Shown here piece by piece: positions 1 to 7,309 of a stretch of 10,799 bases of DNA. This DNA is from CAVOBC01 sp963693635. GTDB taxonomy: Bacteria; Pseudomonadota; Gammaproteobacteria; Pseudomonadales; Azotimanducaceae. The position numbers were made by a program, and so were the translations under genes. Below the pieces are notes generated by a model. That model was not told where the DNA came from, made no database searches, and saw only the letters and a program-made list of their open reading frames with translations. The stretch spans positions 1 to 10,799 of the forward strand of contig CAVOBC010000143.1 in the NCBI GenBank assembly GCA_963693635.1, given 5' to 3'. How positions within the stretch are numbered: the first letter of the stretch is position 1; the number at the start of each line of letters is the position of its first letter.

Positions 1-2450
1 CCGGGCTGTCTTTTGCAGGGCAACAAGAGACCTTCCTTAACGTCACGGGCAGCGCTGCTGTCGTCGCCGCCGTCAAGCGCTGCTGGGCATCGTTGTGGAC
101 CGCGCAAGCCATCAGCTATCGACATCATAATGATATCTATCAGGACTCGGTTGCGATGGCCGTGGTCGTTCAGGCCATGGTGCCGTCAGACGTGTCCGGC
201 ATTCTGTTTACGGCCAATCCGGCGACGGGCGCGCGCGGAGAAATTATCATCAACGCCAGCTTCGGCCTGGGCGAAGCCGTGGTGAGCGGACAGGTAACCC
301 CTGACACCTATATCGTTGACCGGGCGACGCGTGCGGTGACCGAGACCGTTATCGGACCCAAGCTGCAGCGGATCGTTGCGAACGGCGACAACGGCGTACA
401 ACTGACCGATGTGGACGCCGCCGACCGAGACCAATCATCACTGTCGGCGTCCATGCAGCGCGAGTTGATCGACGCAGCCCTGCGCATCGAGTCCTTGTAC
501 GACGACCTGCCGCAGGATATCGAGTGGGCGTTCGCCGACGGCGCACTACATTTGCTGCAGTCCCGGCCCGTCACCAACTTGCCCGTCCCGCCCATCGAAC
601 TCGACTGGACACCGCCTCCGCCTGCTCGCTACATGTCGCGCCGGCAGATTGTTGAAAACATGCCCGACCCAATCTGCGAACTATTCGACGAGCTGTACCT
701 GACCGAGGGTCTGGAGTCGACGCGCAAGGGCAAGAGCCTGATGGTTGGCGGCGGTGCCATGTTCATGACACTCAACGGCTACGCGTACCAGCGTTTCGAC
801 TTTGCCCTCATCCACGAGCGACGCAAGAAAGCGAAAGAAGCAAAACCAACGACTGAAGCGGAAATCGAGGCGGAGGAGAACAAGGCCGTAGATGCTGCGC
901 GGCAACGCGAAGCCATGCGCGCAACGGGCGCAGAACAGGAAGGCGATGACCTGGAACAGATGGTCAGTGACCTCTCCCCCGCAGATCAGCGCGCGTTCCA
1001 CGCATTTGAGGCGGCCTCCGATCTCAGCAACCTTGCGCATCAGGTCACCATGCCGGAGAGCGACAACCCCACCTATGTGTTTGCGCACAAGACGGCGTTC
1101 AATAACCGGCAATTGGGCGAATGGCACGACGTCACGCGGCCCCGGTTGGTCGGCATCCGCGACAAATGGGCGGCCGTTGATGCCAAAGAAGCATCAGACG
1201 AGATGCTTCTTTCCGGCATTCGCGAGATGGCGATCGAAGAGGGCTACTATTGGTCCAGCAACTCGTCCCACACCTTTGGCGTTGCCAAATCAACCGATGA
1301 TCACCTGCAATGTTTCCTGCGCGAGACCCTGCCGGAACACAACTACATCAGCGGTCAGTTTCTGTCCGGAATTGAATCGAAAACGATGAAGGCAAACGCA
1401 GACCTCTTTGCGATTGCGCGCCTCGTTCGGAAGGGCGAACACCTCGTCTACACCGTTACCGTGACGCCCGGGAAGTTCCTGATGCAGGCCTTGCGGGACG
1501 ACCCCACCGCTGCTGCGGTCGTCGCAGCCATCGACCGGTATCTCGCAGATTACGGTCACCAGGGCTACAGCATGGACTTCGTTGAGCCGACCCAGATCGA
1601 AGATCCGGCGGCGCTCTTTGCGACCCTCAAAGTGATGGTCCAGGACAACGACTACGACCCAAAGCATCAGGCGACGCGCGCCGGCAACATCCGGGACGAG
1701 AAGTTTCGAGAGGTTAGTGAACTGCTGTCGGGCCTTGAATACTGGCAGTTTCGCCACCGCCTCTGGCTCGCCCGCAAGTACAACTACATCCGCGAGGAAG
1801 TTGCCTTCCTGTTCGGTTATTCATGGTCCGTGCTCCGCCCGTTCGCCTTTGAACTCGGGCGGCGCATGGTCGCAGCCGGCAGTTTCAACCTGCCAGAAGA
1901 CACGTTCTATCTCGAAACTGCAGAGCTAACCGGTGCCATCGAAGCGCGCCTTTCCGGCAACGCGTTGCCCGAACTCGGACGTCTGGCAGCCGAACGGCGC
2001 CAACGGCGCGAGGCGCGCAAACGCCACCACCCACCGGGAACTGTGCCCGACGAAGCCCGCGAAGATCCCGGCGTTTCGTTCAAGGAAACACAGATACTCA
2101 ATGATGAATCAAGCGACCTCATGCGCGGCTTTCCGGTCAGTTCAGGGCGAGTGACCGCCACGGCAAGTGTCATCCTCAATGCGGCCGACTTCGAGCGGAT
2201 GGAGCCGGGCTCCATTCTCGTGTCCCCGTTAACGACACCGGCATGGACCCAACTCTTCGCCCACGCCGTTGGCCTTGTCACTGACATGGGCTCGATCCTC
2301 GCACACGGCTCCATCGTTGCGCGCGAATACGGCATCCCGGCGGTGCTCGGCGTCGGCAATGGCACAACGCGCATCACGCATGGGCAGACCATTACCATCG
2401 ATGGCGACGCGGGCACCGTGGTCATCCACGCGGACGAAGACGCCGCTTGA
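1..2450 (+). CDS. PEP/ATP-dependent dikinase-like phosphotransferase, Rph/PEP-synthase-like (5' partial)
   Basis: The frame is open from base 3 and enters from upstream, so the true start is outside the window and the first in-window start-like codon (93) is not the start. Visible product is about 815 residues. The order is an N-terminal ATP-grasp (PPDK_N) domain, with SFAGQQETFLNVTG at the edge, GLGEAVVSGQVTPD near 262-303 and LLQSRPVT near 552-575. A long middle domain follows (about 600-2100). Last comes a PEP-utilising swivel domain with GSILAHGSIVAREYGIPAV; its phospho-carrier His codon is 2304-2306. The protein stops right after the swivel domain, so the C-terminal PEP-binding TIM barrel of true PEP synthase/PPDK is absent. 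This matches the architecture known for rifampicin phosphotransferase and related enzymes, in which ATP phosphorylates the His and the group passes to a small molecule bound by the middle domain. The acceptor cannot be told here; I saw no basis for calling rifampicin resistance. A Lys/Glu-rich segment (about 800-960) interrupts the middle domain. Probably cytoplasmic. Confidence 0.9.
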   Translation, partial: GLSFAGQQETFLNVTGSAAVVAAVKRCWASLWTAQAISYRHHNDIYQDSVAMAVVVQAMVPSDVSGILFTANPATGARGEIIINASFGLGEAVVSGQVTPDTYIVDRATRAVTETVIGPKLQRIVANGDNGVQLTDVDAADRDQSSLSASMQRELIDAALRIESLYDDLPQDIEWAFADGALHLLQSRPVTNLPVPPIELDWTPPPPARYMSRRQIVENMPDPICELFDELYLTEGLESTRKGKSLMVGGGAMFMTLNGYAYQRFDFALIHERRKKAKEAKPTTEAEIEAEENKAVDAARQREAMRATGAEQEGDDLEQMVSDLSPADQRAFHAFEAASDLSNLAHQVTMPESDNPTYVFAHKTAFNNRQLGEWHDVTRPRLVGIRDKWAAVDAKEASDEMLLSGIREMAIEEGYYWSSNSSHTFGVAKSTDDHLQCFLRETLPEHNYISGQFLSGIESKTMKANADLFAIARLVRKGEHLVYTVTVTPGKFLMQALRDDPTAAAVVAAIDRYLADYGHQGYSMDFVEPTQIEDPAALFATLKVMVQDNDYDPKHQATRAGNIRDEKFREVSELLSGLEYWQFRHRLWLARKYNYIREEVAFLFGYSWSVLRPFAFELGRRMVAAGSFNLPEDTFYLETAELTGAIEARLSGNALPELGRLAAERRQRREARKRHHPPGTVPDEAREDPGVSFKETQILNDESSDLMRGFPVSSGRVTATASVILNAADFERMEPGSILVSPLTTPAWTQLFAHAVGLVTDMGSILAHGSIVAREYGIPAVLGVGNGTTRITHGQTITIDGDAGTVVIHADEDAA

Positions 2451-2510
2451 TCGCTCCTGCAGGCCCAGGCCATCGACGGCAATGCGCAAAGGGCTACGGA
2501 ACGCTGCCGG

Positions 2511-2680
2511 CTCTTCCATGGAGCTGAGGGCTCTTCTATGAAGCTGAGGGCTCTTCCATGGAGCTGAGGGCTCCTCTATGAAGCTGAGGGCTCCTCTATG
2601 AAGCTGAGGGCTCCTCTATGAAGCTGAGGGCTCCTCTATGAAGCTGAGGGCTCCTCTATGAAGCTGAGGGCCCTTCCATG
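2511..2680 (+). repeat. 20-bp tandem repeat carrying an SD and ATG in every unit
   Basis: Eight full 20-bp units start at 2511, 2531, 2551, 2571, 2591, 2611, 2631 and 2651, followed by a half unit (2671-2680) that supplies the start codon of the next gene. The last five full units (2571-2670) are identical; the first three vary at a few positions (GAG/AAG, CTTC/CTCC, CCA/CTA). Read from the ATG, the unit is ATGAAGCTGAGGGCTCCTCT. GAGGG lies 7 nt before the next ATG, as in the real start of the downstream gene. Period 20 is not a multiple of 3, so successive ATGs fall in different frames. No spacer lies between units, so this is not a CRISPR array. The unit resembles the downstream gene's own start region, which suggests it arose by amplification of that region. 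Confidence 0.97.
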
Positions 2681-2681
2681 A
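2518..2681 (+). promoter_or_regulatory. Chain of overlapping SD-led mini-ORFs, possible translational leader
   Basis: ATGs occur at 2518, 2538, 2558, 2578, 2598, 2618, 2638 and 2658. Most open a 7-codon frame (MKLRAPL, MELRAPL, MELRALL or MKLRALP) that ends in a TGA sharing the ATGA overlap with the next unit's ATG. The exception is 2538, which reads MKLRALPWS and stops at 2565-2567. The last mini-ORF (2658-2681) ends in the TGA of the ATGA at 2678-2681, where the metallophosphoesterase starts. ATGA overlaps are a known geometry for translational coupling. In units 2571-2670 the SD GAGG can pair with CCTC three bases downstream (for example 2586-2589 with 2593-2596). At the genuine start the SD lies in the palindrome AGGGCCCT (2667-2674). 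The geometry is seen directly; a regulatory function is inferred and may be only a by-product of repeat expansion. Confidence 0.4.
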
Positions 2682-3430
2682 AAGTGTTGGTGATTGCCGA
2701 TATCCATGGCAATGCCGAGGCACTGCGCGCCGTACTTGACGCCGAAAGCGATGCAGACACGACGATCTTTCTTGGCGACTCGGTGCTGTCGGGCCCGCAG
2801 GCGAATGAAACGATCGACCTGCTAACCGGAATCAGCGGCACGTTCATCATGGGCAACCATGACATCGAGATGCTCGAACCCGAGCGTTTTGCCCACTGGC
2901 CCGCAACCTGGGTCGCACTCAACAACTGGATCATCGAACACTTCGATCCAGCCGGATACCGATTTCTCCTGGACCTGAAGCCGCCGGGACAGTACCGAAT
3001 TGATGGTATGCAGCTCCATCTCAACCATGGCGAACTCACCGGCGCGCGACCCCGCAATGCCCTGCCTGATACGCCGCCCACACGTCTCGCCACCCTCGGC
3101 AGTTGCACCGATGCGCCGGTCGTTCTGTTTGGTCATTCGCACGTTCAGTTTTACCGCACGATCGGCGACCGGGCATTCATCAATCCGGGAAGCGTCGGTC
3201 AGAATCGGTGCGGCAGGCAACTGGCATGCTACGGCGTCTTTTTAGACGGCGTGTATGAGCCTCGGCACATCACCTATGACCAAACACCGTGGCTGCGTGC
3301 GATGGATGCCGTCTCCGCGCTCGATCCCCACCCGGCGTTTCGCGACTGGCTGAAGTCCGGGCTGGTCGATGGGTTCGGCATCGGCCAGAACGAACCCTGG
3401 ACGAGCCTCGCGGCGGCGGGCTACAGGTAA
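2678..3430 (+). CDS. Metallophosphoesterase, calcineurin-like (YfcE/MJ0936-type)
   Basis: 250-residue predicted cytoplasmic phosphodiesterase/phosphatase with a dinuclear metal site. The family motifs are in order: DIHGN (D8, H10), GDSV (D34), GNHD (N60, H61), NHGE (H117), GHSH (H153, H155) and the closing NPGSVGQNR segment typical of this subfamily. All canonical metal ligands are present, so it should be active. Members hydrolyse phosphodiesters or phosphomonoesters; the physiological substrate cannot be deduced. The ATG at 2678 is preferred because GAGGG (2666-2670) lies 7 nt upstream and the MKVLVIADIHGN start is the expected N-terminus. It lies about 230 nt after the dikinase-like gene on the same strand with no convincing terminator between, so cotranscription is possible. 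The intervening space is mostly the ATG-bearing repeat array, which is the odd feature of this gene. Confidence 0.93.
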   Translation: MKVLVIADIHGNAEALRAVLDAESDADTTIFLGDSVLSGPQANETIDLLTGISGTFIMGNHDIEMLEPERFAHWPATWVALNNWIIEHFDPAGYRFLLDLKPPGQYRIDGMQLHLNHGELTGARPRNALPDTPPTRLATLGSCTDAPVVLFGHSHVQFYRTIGDRAFINPGSVGQNRCGRQLACYGVFLDGVYEPRHITYDQTPWLRAMDAVSALDPHPAFRDWLKSGLVDGFGIGQNEPWTSLAAAGYR

Positions 3431-3589
3431 CAGCATCTCACGGTGCCGGTTTACCGCGCCGTCGCGCAGGGAACACCGCTGCACCTTGCTTTAGTTCCAT
3501 GGAAGCTTGCGAGTAAGCAGGGCACGGGCGGCAAGGAAATGTGTGGCTTGCTTGCAAACCGAGTCCCGGGAATCGTCAGGATGACAATT

Positions 3590-3617
3590 TTGGGACACCA
3601 ACCAGTTGGGTTACATT
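3590..3617 (+). promoter_or_regulatory. Weak candidate promoter with palindrome in the spacer
   Basis: TTGGGA (3590-3595) and TACATT (3612-3617) are separated by 16 nt, each matching 4 of 6 positions of the sigma-70 consensus. The inverted repeat CCAACCAGTTGG (5-bp arms, 2-nt centre, 3598-3609) lies between them, where a repressor operator could sit. The start of the PhyH gene is 31 nt further on. The rest of the 218-nt gap (3431-3648) shows no gene or other clear element. Confidence 0.25.
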
Positions 3618-3648
3618 TAGGTTCGATCAGCAACGGTCAGGGTAGATC

Positions 3649-4482
3649 ATGAACGACGAGCAGCGATTCTTGTTTGATACTTTCGGCTTTCTCATCGTGC
3701 CCAACGTGCTCACGACAGTCCAACTTGATCAACTAACCTCGACGATTGCGCGGCCTACTGAACAGTGGGACCACAACGATCGCGGGCCGGAGAAGGGCCC
3801 CTTACACTGGGACCCGATATGGCGCGAGTTGCTTGATTTACCCGTCATCTCCGCCCTGCTGGAAGACATGATCGGCGACCCTTTGCTGCAGGCGGCGGCA
3901 CAACGAAATCCAAACCAGACCGGGTTGCCCACGTTTCGACTGGACCACATCAATATACACACGCATATCAAGAAGGGCTTTGCGGGCGGCAAATTGCATG
4001 GAGGCCACGGCGTCAACGGTGCTTTCCGCTATCACGATGGCCGTTTCTACAATGGCATGACAACGGTTTCGTTCGAGTTGTACGACACGCATCCAAATGA
4101 CGGCGGATTCTGCTGCGTTCCCGGAACCCACAAAGGCAACGTGCCGATGCCCTCTGACTGGCTGGACCTCAGTGTGGATGTTGCCCCGTGCGTCCAGCGG
4201 GTGTCGGCGAGGCCGGGTGACGCCATCATCTTCACCGAAGCGCTCACCCATGGCACGCTGCCCTGGACAGCCGACACGCCACGCGCGTCCATCTTTTACA
4301 AATTCTCGCCACATAGCGCCAGTTGGGGTGCTGATTTCTTCGCCCCCGACGATTACCGCATCTACGACGACATGGACGATCGTCGTCTCGCAATGCTCGA
4401 ACCACCGAACGCCCGGTATCGCGGCCGCCCACATCGGCCCGCACGCAGGGACGACGGGGTATCCGCAGAAACCGACTCATAG
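3649..4482 (+). CDS. Phytanoyl-CoA dioxygenase (PhyH) family Fe(II)/2-oxoglutarate oxygenase
   Basis: 277 residues, a normal size for PhyH. Seen: N-terminal FGFLIVPNVLT typical of the family; KLHGGHG (H117); a core strand plus DGGFCCVPGTHKGN (151-164); RPGDAIIFTEALTHGTLPW with the distal metal His H201; and R212 in TPRASIFYKF, 11 residues after that His, where the 2-oxoglutarate carboxylate-binding Arg is expected. Oddity: where mammalian PhyH has the HxD pair, the alignable motif here is H117-G118-G119, so the carboxylate ligand seems replaced by Gly unless D130 (YHDG) serves instead. The last ~25 residues are Arg/Pro-rich and not conserved-looking. ATG 3649 has AGGG (3641-3644) a few bases upstream. 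The fused transporter/synthase gene follows 46 nt later on the same strand, suggesting an operon. Substrate unknown; such enzymes hydroxylate, or in HxG/HxA variants halogenate, small molecules. Confidence 0.87.
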   Translation: MNDEQRFLFDTFGFLIVPNVLTTVQLDQLTSTIARPTEQWDHNDRGPEKGPLHWDPIWRELLDLPVISALLEDMIGDPLLQAAAQRNPNQTGLPTFRLDHINIHTHIKKGFAGGKLHGGHGVNGAFRYHDGRFYNGMTTVSFELYDTHPNDGGFCCVPGTHKGNVPMPSDWLDLSVDVAPCVQRVSARPGDAIIFTEALTHGTLPWTADTPRASIFYKFSPHSASWGADFFAPDDYRIYDDMDDRRLAMLEPPNARYRGRPHRPARRDDGVSAETDS

Positions 4483-4528
4483 TCATCGATCTCGCCCAGC
4501 CAATGCATGCTGGTCCGGCAGGTCCGCG

Positions 4529-6967
4529 GTGAGCGCTCAGCCGACGGTATCAAACCTGCGGCTTGGGCCGACCCTCACGGTGTTCGCCGCATCCGGCCTT
4601 GCAGCACTCATCTTCGAAGTCCTGTGGATGCGATGGCTAAATCAATTGTGTGGCGGCACGGCCGAGAGCGCAGCCGTGACCACCGCGGTGTTGTTTGCCG
4701 GTATCGCGGCCGGGTCCTGGTTCTGGGGCTCTCGCAGTCATCGCTCATCCGCCCCGTTAGCCACATTCGCCCGATTGGAACTCGCCGTGGCTGCCTCAGC
4801 GGCAACCTCATATGCCCTCGCCAACCACGTCCTTCCGGACCTCGGATGCGGCGACGCCGGGCCGGTTCCCCGCCTGATCATGGCAGTCGCACTGATCGGC
4901 CCGGCAAGCTTCTTCATGGGCGGCACGTTGCCGTACATTGGCCAGCATTTGCTACGCCAGGAAAACAGCCTCAGCACCGGTGCCGGTCTGCTATACGGCG
5001 TTAACACGCTCGGCGCAGTCATCGGCGCAGTCGCAGCAGGCTTTCTGTTGCCGCTGTGGCTCGGTTTCGCCGGCACCTACCTGACCGCCGGCGTGATATC
5101 ACTCAGCGCCGGGCTTGGAGCATTCATGCTTGCCCAGGACTCGGGACCCGACCGCGCAGTGATATCAGATCAGGCAAGACCCGAGTTTCCTACACGACTG
5201 TTTCCAGCCATCGCGTTCGCAAGCGGCTTCCTTGCGCTCGCGCAGCAGGTGTTGTGGATACGCATGCTGTCACAGGTGCTGCAGAACTCCAGCTACACCT
5301 TTGCCACTGTCCTTGCGGTCTATTTGCTCGGACTTGCGGCAGGCGCCCTCGCCGTGCACCAACTCGCACGCCGCGCACTGCCTGCCAGTATGACGATGAT
5401 CGCGTGCGTGGCCGGTCTTGCCTGCCTTGGCTCTGCGTTCGCCTTCAGCTACTGGACACCGGGCCTCGCGCAGCCTGCCGTGGGGACCGACCTGACGACT
5501 TACCTGCTGCGTGTCGTTGCCGCCCTGACCCTGATCATCGGTCTGCCCGTCGCCATCATGGGCATGCTGCTGCCAACACTTTATCGAGAGACGGCCGGCG
5601 CACCAGGCAATGCGCTCGGATACCTGAACGGCTGGAACCTGACGGGGGCTGTCGTCGGCTCGCTCGCTGCAGCGTTTGTTCTGCTGCCGCTGCTCGGTCT
5701 GTGGCAGGGGGTCACCGTCATCGCCTTCGGCTACCTCGCGATCGGCGTCATCAGCGCAGACAGTCTGCGTCCCCGCATGACTGCGGTCGCCATCATTGCG
5801 TTCTCGACCATCACCCTCGATCCAACGCGCCTGCCCACCGTTCGGCTCGACGGTATCGAACAGATCCTGAGCCTCGAGCAGGGTCCGGACGGCACGGTCG
5901 CAGTGATCGGACGCGGCGATGACGTGCACATTCGGCTGAACAACACTTATTCCCTCGGCGGGTCGGGCGCCCGTCCGCTCGAAGTCATGCAGGCTCACCT
6001 GCCTTTGCGCGTGCATCCAGCGGAACGTGTTCTCTTCCTGGGCATGGGCACTGGCATCACAGCGGGTACGGCGCTCGACTATCCGGTCACGCAGGTCGAC
6101 GTCGTGGAGGTCTCCGCAAGCGTCATTCGAGCGTCGGCAGCCTGGATGACGCCGTACACCAACGGCTTGCACGAGGACCCCCGGGTTCGGGTGCAGCACG
6201 CAGACGGCCGGGCCTATCTGCGTCGAAGCGCGGCCAACTGGGATCTGATCATCGCTGATCTGTACATGCCCTGGCGCGCCGGCATCGGCGCGCTGTACAC
6301 AGTTGAGCACTACGCGGCGGCACAGGCGCGCCTCTCTGATCAAGGCGTATTCGTGCAATGGTTGCCGCTCTATCAGCTAACGGAAAACGAATTTGCCATC
6401 ATCGTGCGTACCATGGCGAGCGTCTTCGACCGGGTCACAATCTGGCGCGGTGGCTTTCAGACCGAAAGGCCCCTGCTCGCGCTCTTCGGACACAAGGCTG
6501 CCACTGCACTCGATGCGAACTCGCCGATCGTGCTTGCAGCCGCTGACGATCTGGCGACACTCGCACGCAGCGGCGACGGCGATGTGCCGCTGCTTGCCCA
6601 CTACATCGGCTCACTCCCACGCGCGCCTGCTTCAACCTTGAACCAAACTACCGCCGCCATCGCGGCGGCGCGCGTGAGTACGCTGGATCGGCCGTGGATT
6701 GAATTCCTTGCGCCCGTCTCGAAGCGACTCGTGGATACCGGCAAAGCACAATGGTTAACCGGGGACACCCTGCTCACTCTCGCTGACGATCTGCATGATC
6801 CGAACGATCCGTATCTTGGCCACACATCCGTGCGCATGCGTCGGGTGGTCGAGGCCGGTCGACATCTGCACCGCGCGGCAGGCGTTGACGACGCGGCAAC
6901 GCGGGAAAGCGCGCTCGCGACTGCCCGGAGTCTGCTGGGTGCCATCCCCGACCCTGCTCACCCGTAA
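4529..6967 (+). CDS. Fused MFS-type membrane domain / spermidine-synthase-like protein
   Basis: 812 residues from GTG 4529, chosen because GGCAGG (4517-4522) lies 6 nt upstream and hydrophobic residues start at about 14; upstream in-frame codons overlap the PhyH gene and are not protein-like. Residues ~14-425 hold about 12-13 membrane segments in two related halves (20-40 ASGLAALIFEVLWMRWLNQ against 231-249 ASGFLALAQQVLWIRMLSQ, then the GAVIGAVAAGFLLP-like helix in each). Residues ~440-650 form a Rossmann, spermidine-synthase-like domain: LFLGMGTGITAG (503-513) for the cofactor loop, VVEVS (E527), HADGRAYL (D559), IIADLYMPWRAG (D577) and QWLPLYQL. The last ~160 residues are helical, possibly TPR-like. 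The family is known as fused MFS/spermidine synthase. Polyamine-synthase activity is unproven, and the usual DPxGPA-type catalytic loop is replaced by DLYMPWRAG. Inner membrane, likely cotranscribed with the PhyH gene. Confidence 0.88.
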   Translation: MSAQPTVSNLRLGPTLTVFAASGLAALIFEVLWMRWLNQLCGGTAESAAVTTAVLFAGIAAGSWFWGSRSHRSSAPLATFARLELAVAASAATSYALANHVLPDLGCGDAGPVPRLIMAVALIGPASFFMGGTLPYIGQHLLRQENSLSTGAGLLYGVNTLGAVIGAVAAGFLLPLWLGFAGTYLTAGVISLSAGLGAFMLAQDSGPDRAVISDQARPEFPTRLFPAIAFASGFLALAQQVLWIRMLSQVLQNSSYTFATVLAVYLLGLAAGALAVHQLARRALPASMTMIACVAGLACLGSAFAFSYWTPGLAQPAVGTDLTTYLLRVVAALTLIIGLPVAIMGMLLPTLYRETAGAPGNALGYLNGWNLTGAVVGSLAAAFVLLPLLGLWQGVTVIAFGYLAIGVISADSLRPRMTAVAIIAFSTITLDPTRLPTVRLDGIEQILSLEQGPDGTVAVIGRGDDVHIRLNNTYSLGGSGARPLEVMQAHLPLRVHPAERVLFLGMGTGITAGTALDYPVTQVDVVEVSASVIRASAAWMTPYTNGLHEDPRVRVQHADGRAYLRRSAANWDLIIADLYMPWRAGIGALYTVEHYAAAQARLSDQGVFVQWLPLYQLTENEFAIIVRTMASVFDRVTIWRGGFQTERPLLALFGHKAATALDANSPIVLAAADDLATLARSGDGDVPLLAHYIGSLPRAPASTLNQTTAAIAAARVSTLDRPWIEFLAPVSKRLVDTGKAQWLTGDTLLTLADDLHDPNDPYLGHTSVRMRRVVEAGRHLHRAAGVDDAATRESALATARSLLGAIPDPAHP

Positions 6968-6984
6968 TCCGGATTGATCAGCGG

Positions 6985-7000
6985 CCGGGTAAACCCCCGG
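6985..7000 (+). terminator. Weak GC hairpin after the fused MFS/synthase gene
   Basis: CCGGG (6985-6989) can pair with CCCGG (6996-7000) around a 6-nt loop, 17 nt after the stop codon. No U-run follows, so an intrinsic terminator is doubtful. The remainder of the 148-nt convergent gap (6968-7115) holds the perfect palindrome GGTGCGCACC (7063-7072) and A-rich tracts (7085-7114). Those tracts read as T-runs beyond the end of the minus-strand gene but have no strong stem beside them. Confidence 0.25.
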
Positions 7001-7309
7001 TAGAAATGTCCTTAGCTCTGCCCAGAATGCTGATCCAACCTTCGGCTTGTCTGCAATGGGTCGGTGCGCACCAATCAAAATCAAGAAAAAAGGGTAAGAG
7101 CAAAAAAGTAAAAAGTTAAGGTGTCCTGGCCAACCGAAATCCGAAGTTAATGAGCGCTCGATCCGGCTGGTACCCGCCGCGGTACGCGGACCGCAGATTG
7201 ACTGGTCGACTGCCCCAGCCGCGGCCCCGCAACGCTCTCAGCGGACAAGACCCGGATTCGACCGCACTGCCATCCCCCGGTACCCCCTTCATAGGAGTTC
7301 TGATAGCAG

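Noticed and set aside
1..2450. Genuine PEP synthase (ppsA) or PPDK
   Set aside because: The protein ends after the phospho-His domain, so the C-terminal PEP-binding barrel is missing.
2511..2680. CRISPR array
   Set aside because: Units are directly adjacent with no unique spacers, the unit is only 20 bp, and no cas genes are present.
3838..4434. 198-codon minus-strand frame antisense to the PhyH gene
   Set aside because: No recognisable motifs or SD, and it overlaps strongly conserved PhyH sequence.
4097..4528. 144-codon upstream extension of the fused MFS/synthase frame over the PhyH gene
   Set aside because: Residues there are not protein-like, the region codes for conserved PhyH motifs in another frame, and the GTG at 4529 has a good SD just before the first membrane helix.
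5056..5922. 288-codon plus-strand frame inside the fused MFS/synthase gene
   Set aside because: Arg- and Cys-rich out-of-frame translation with no family motifs; shadow of the membrane domain.
5270..6358. 362-codon open frame on the minus strand opposite the fused MFS/synthase gene
   Set aside because: It lies wholly antisense to a motif-rich gene, its composition is Arg/His/Asp-rich as expected for GC-rich shadow frames, and no family motif is seen.
7063..7072. GGTGCGCACC palindrome as a terminator for the convergent genes
   Set aside because: The T-rich tract for the minus strand lies before, not after, the palindrome; the self-complementary 10-mer has no loop.
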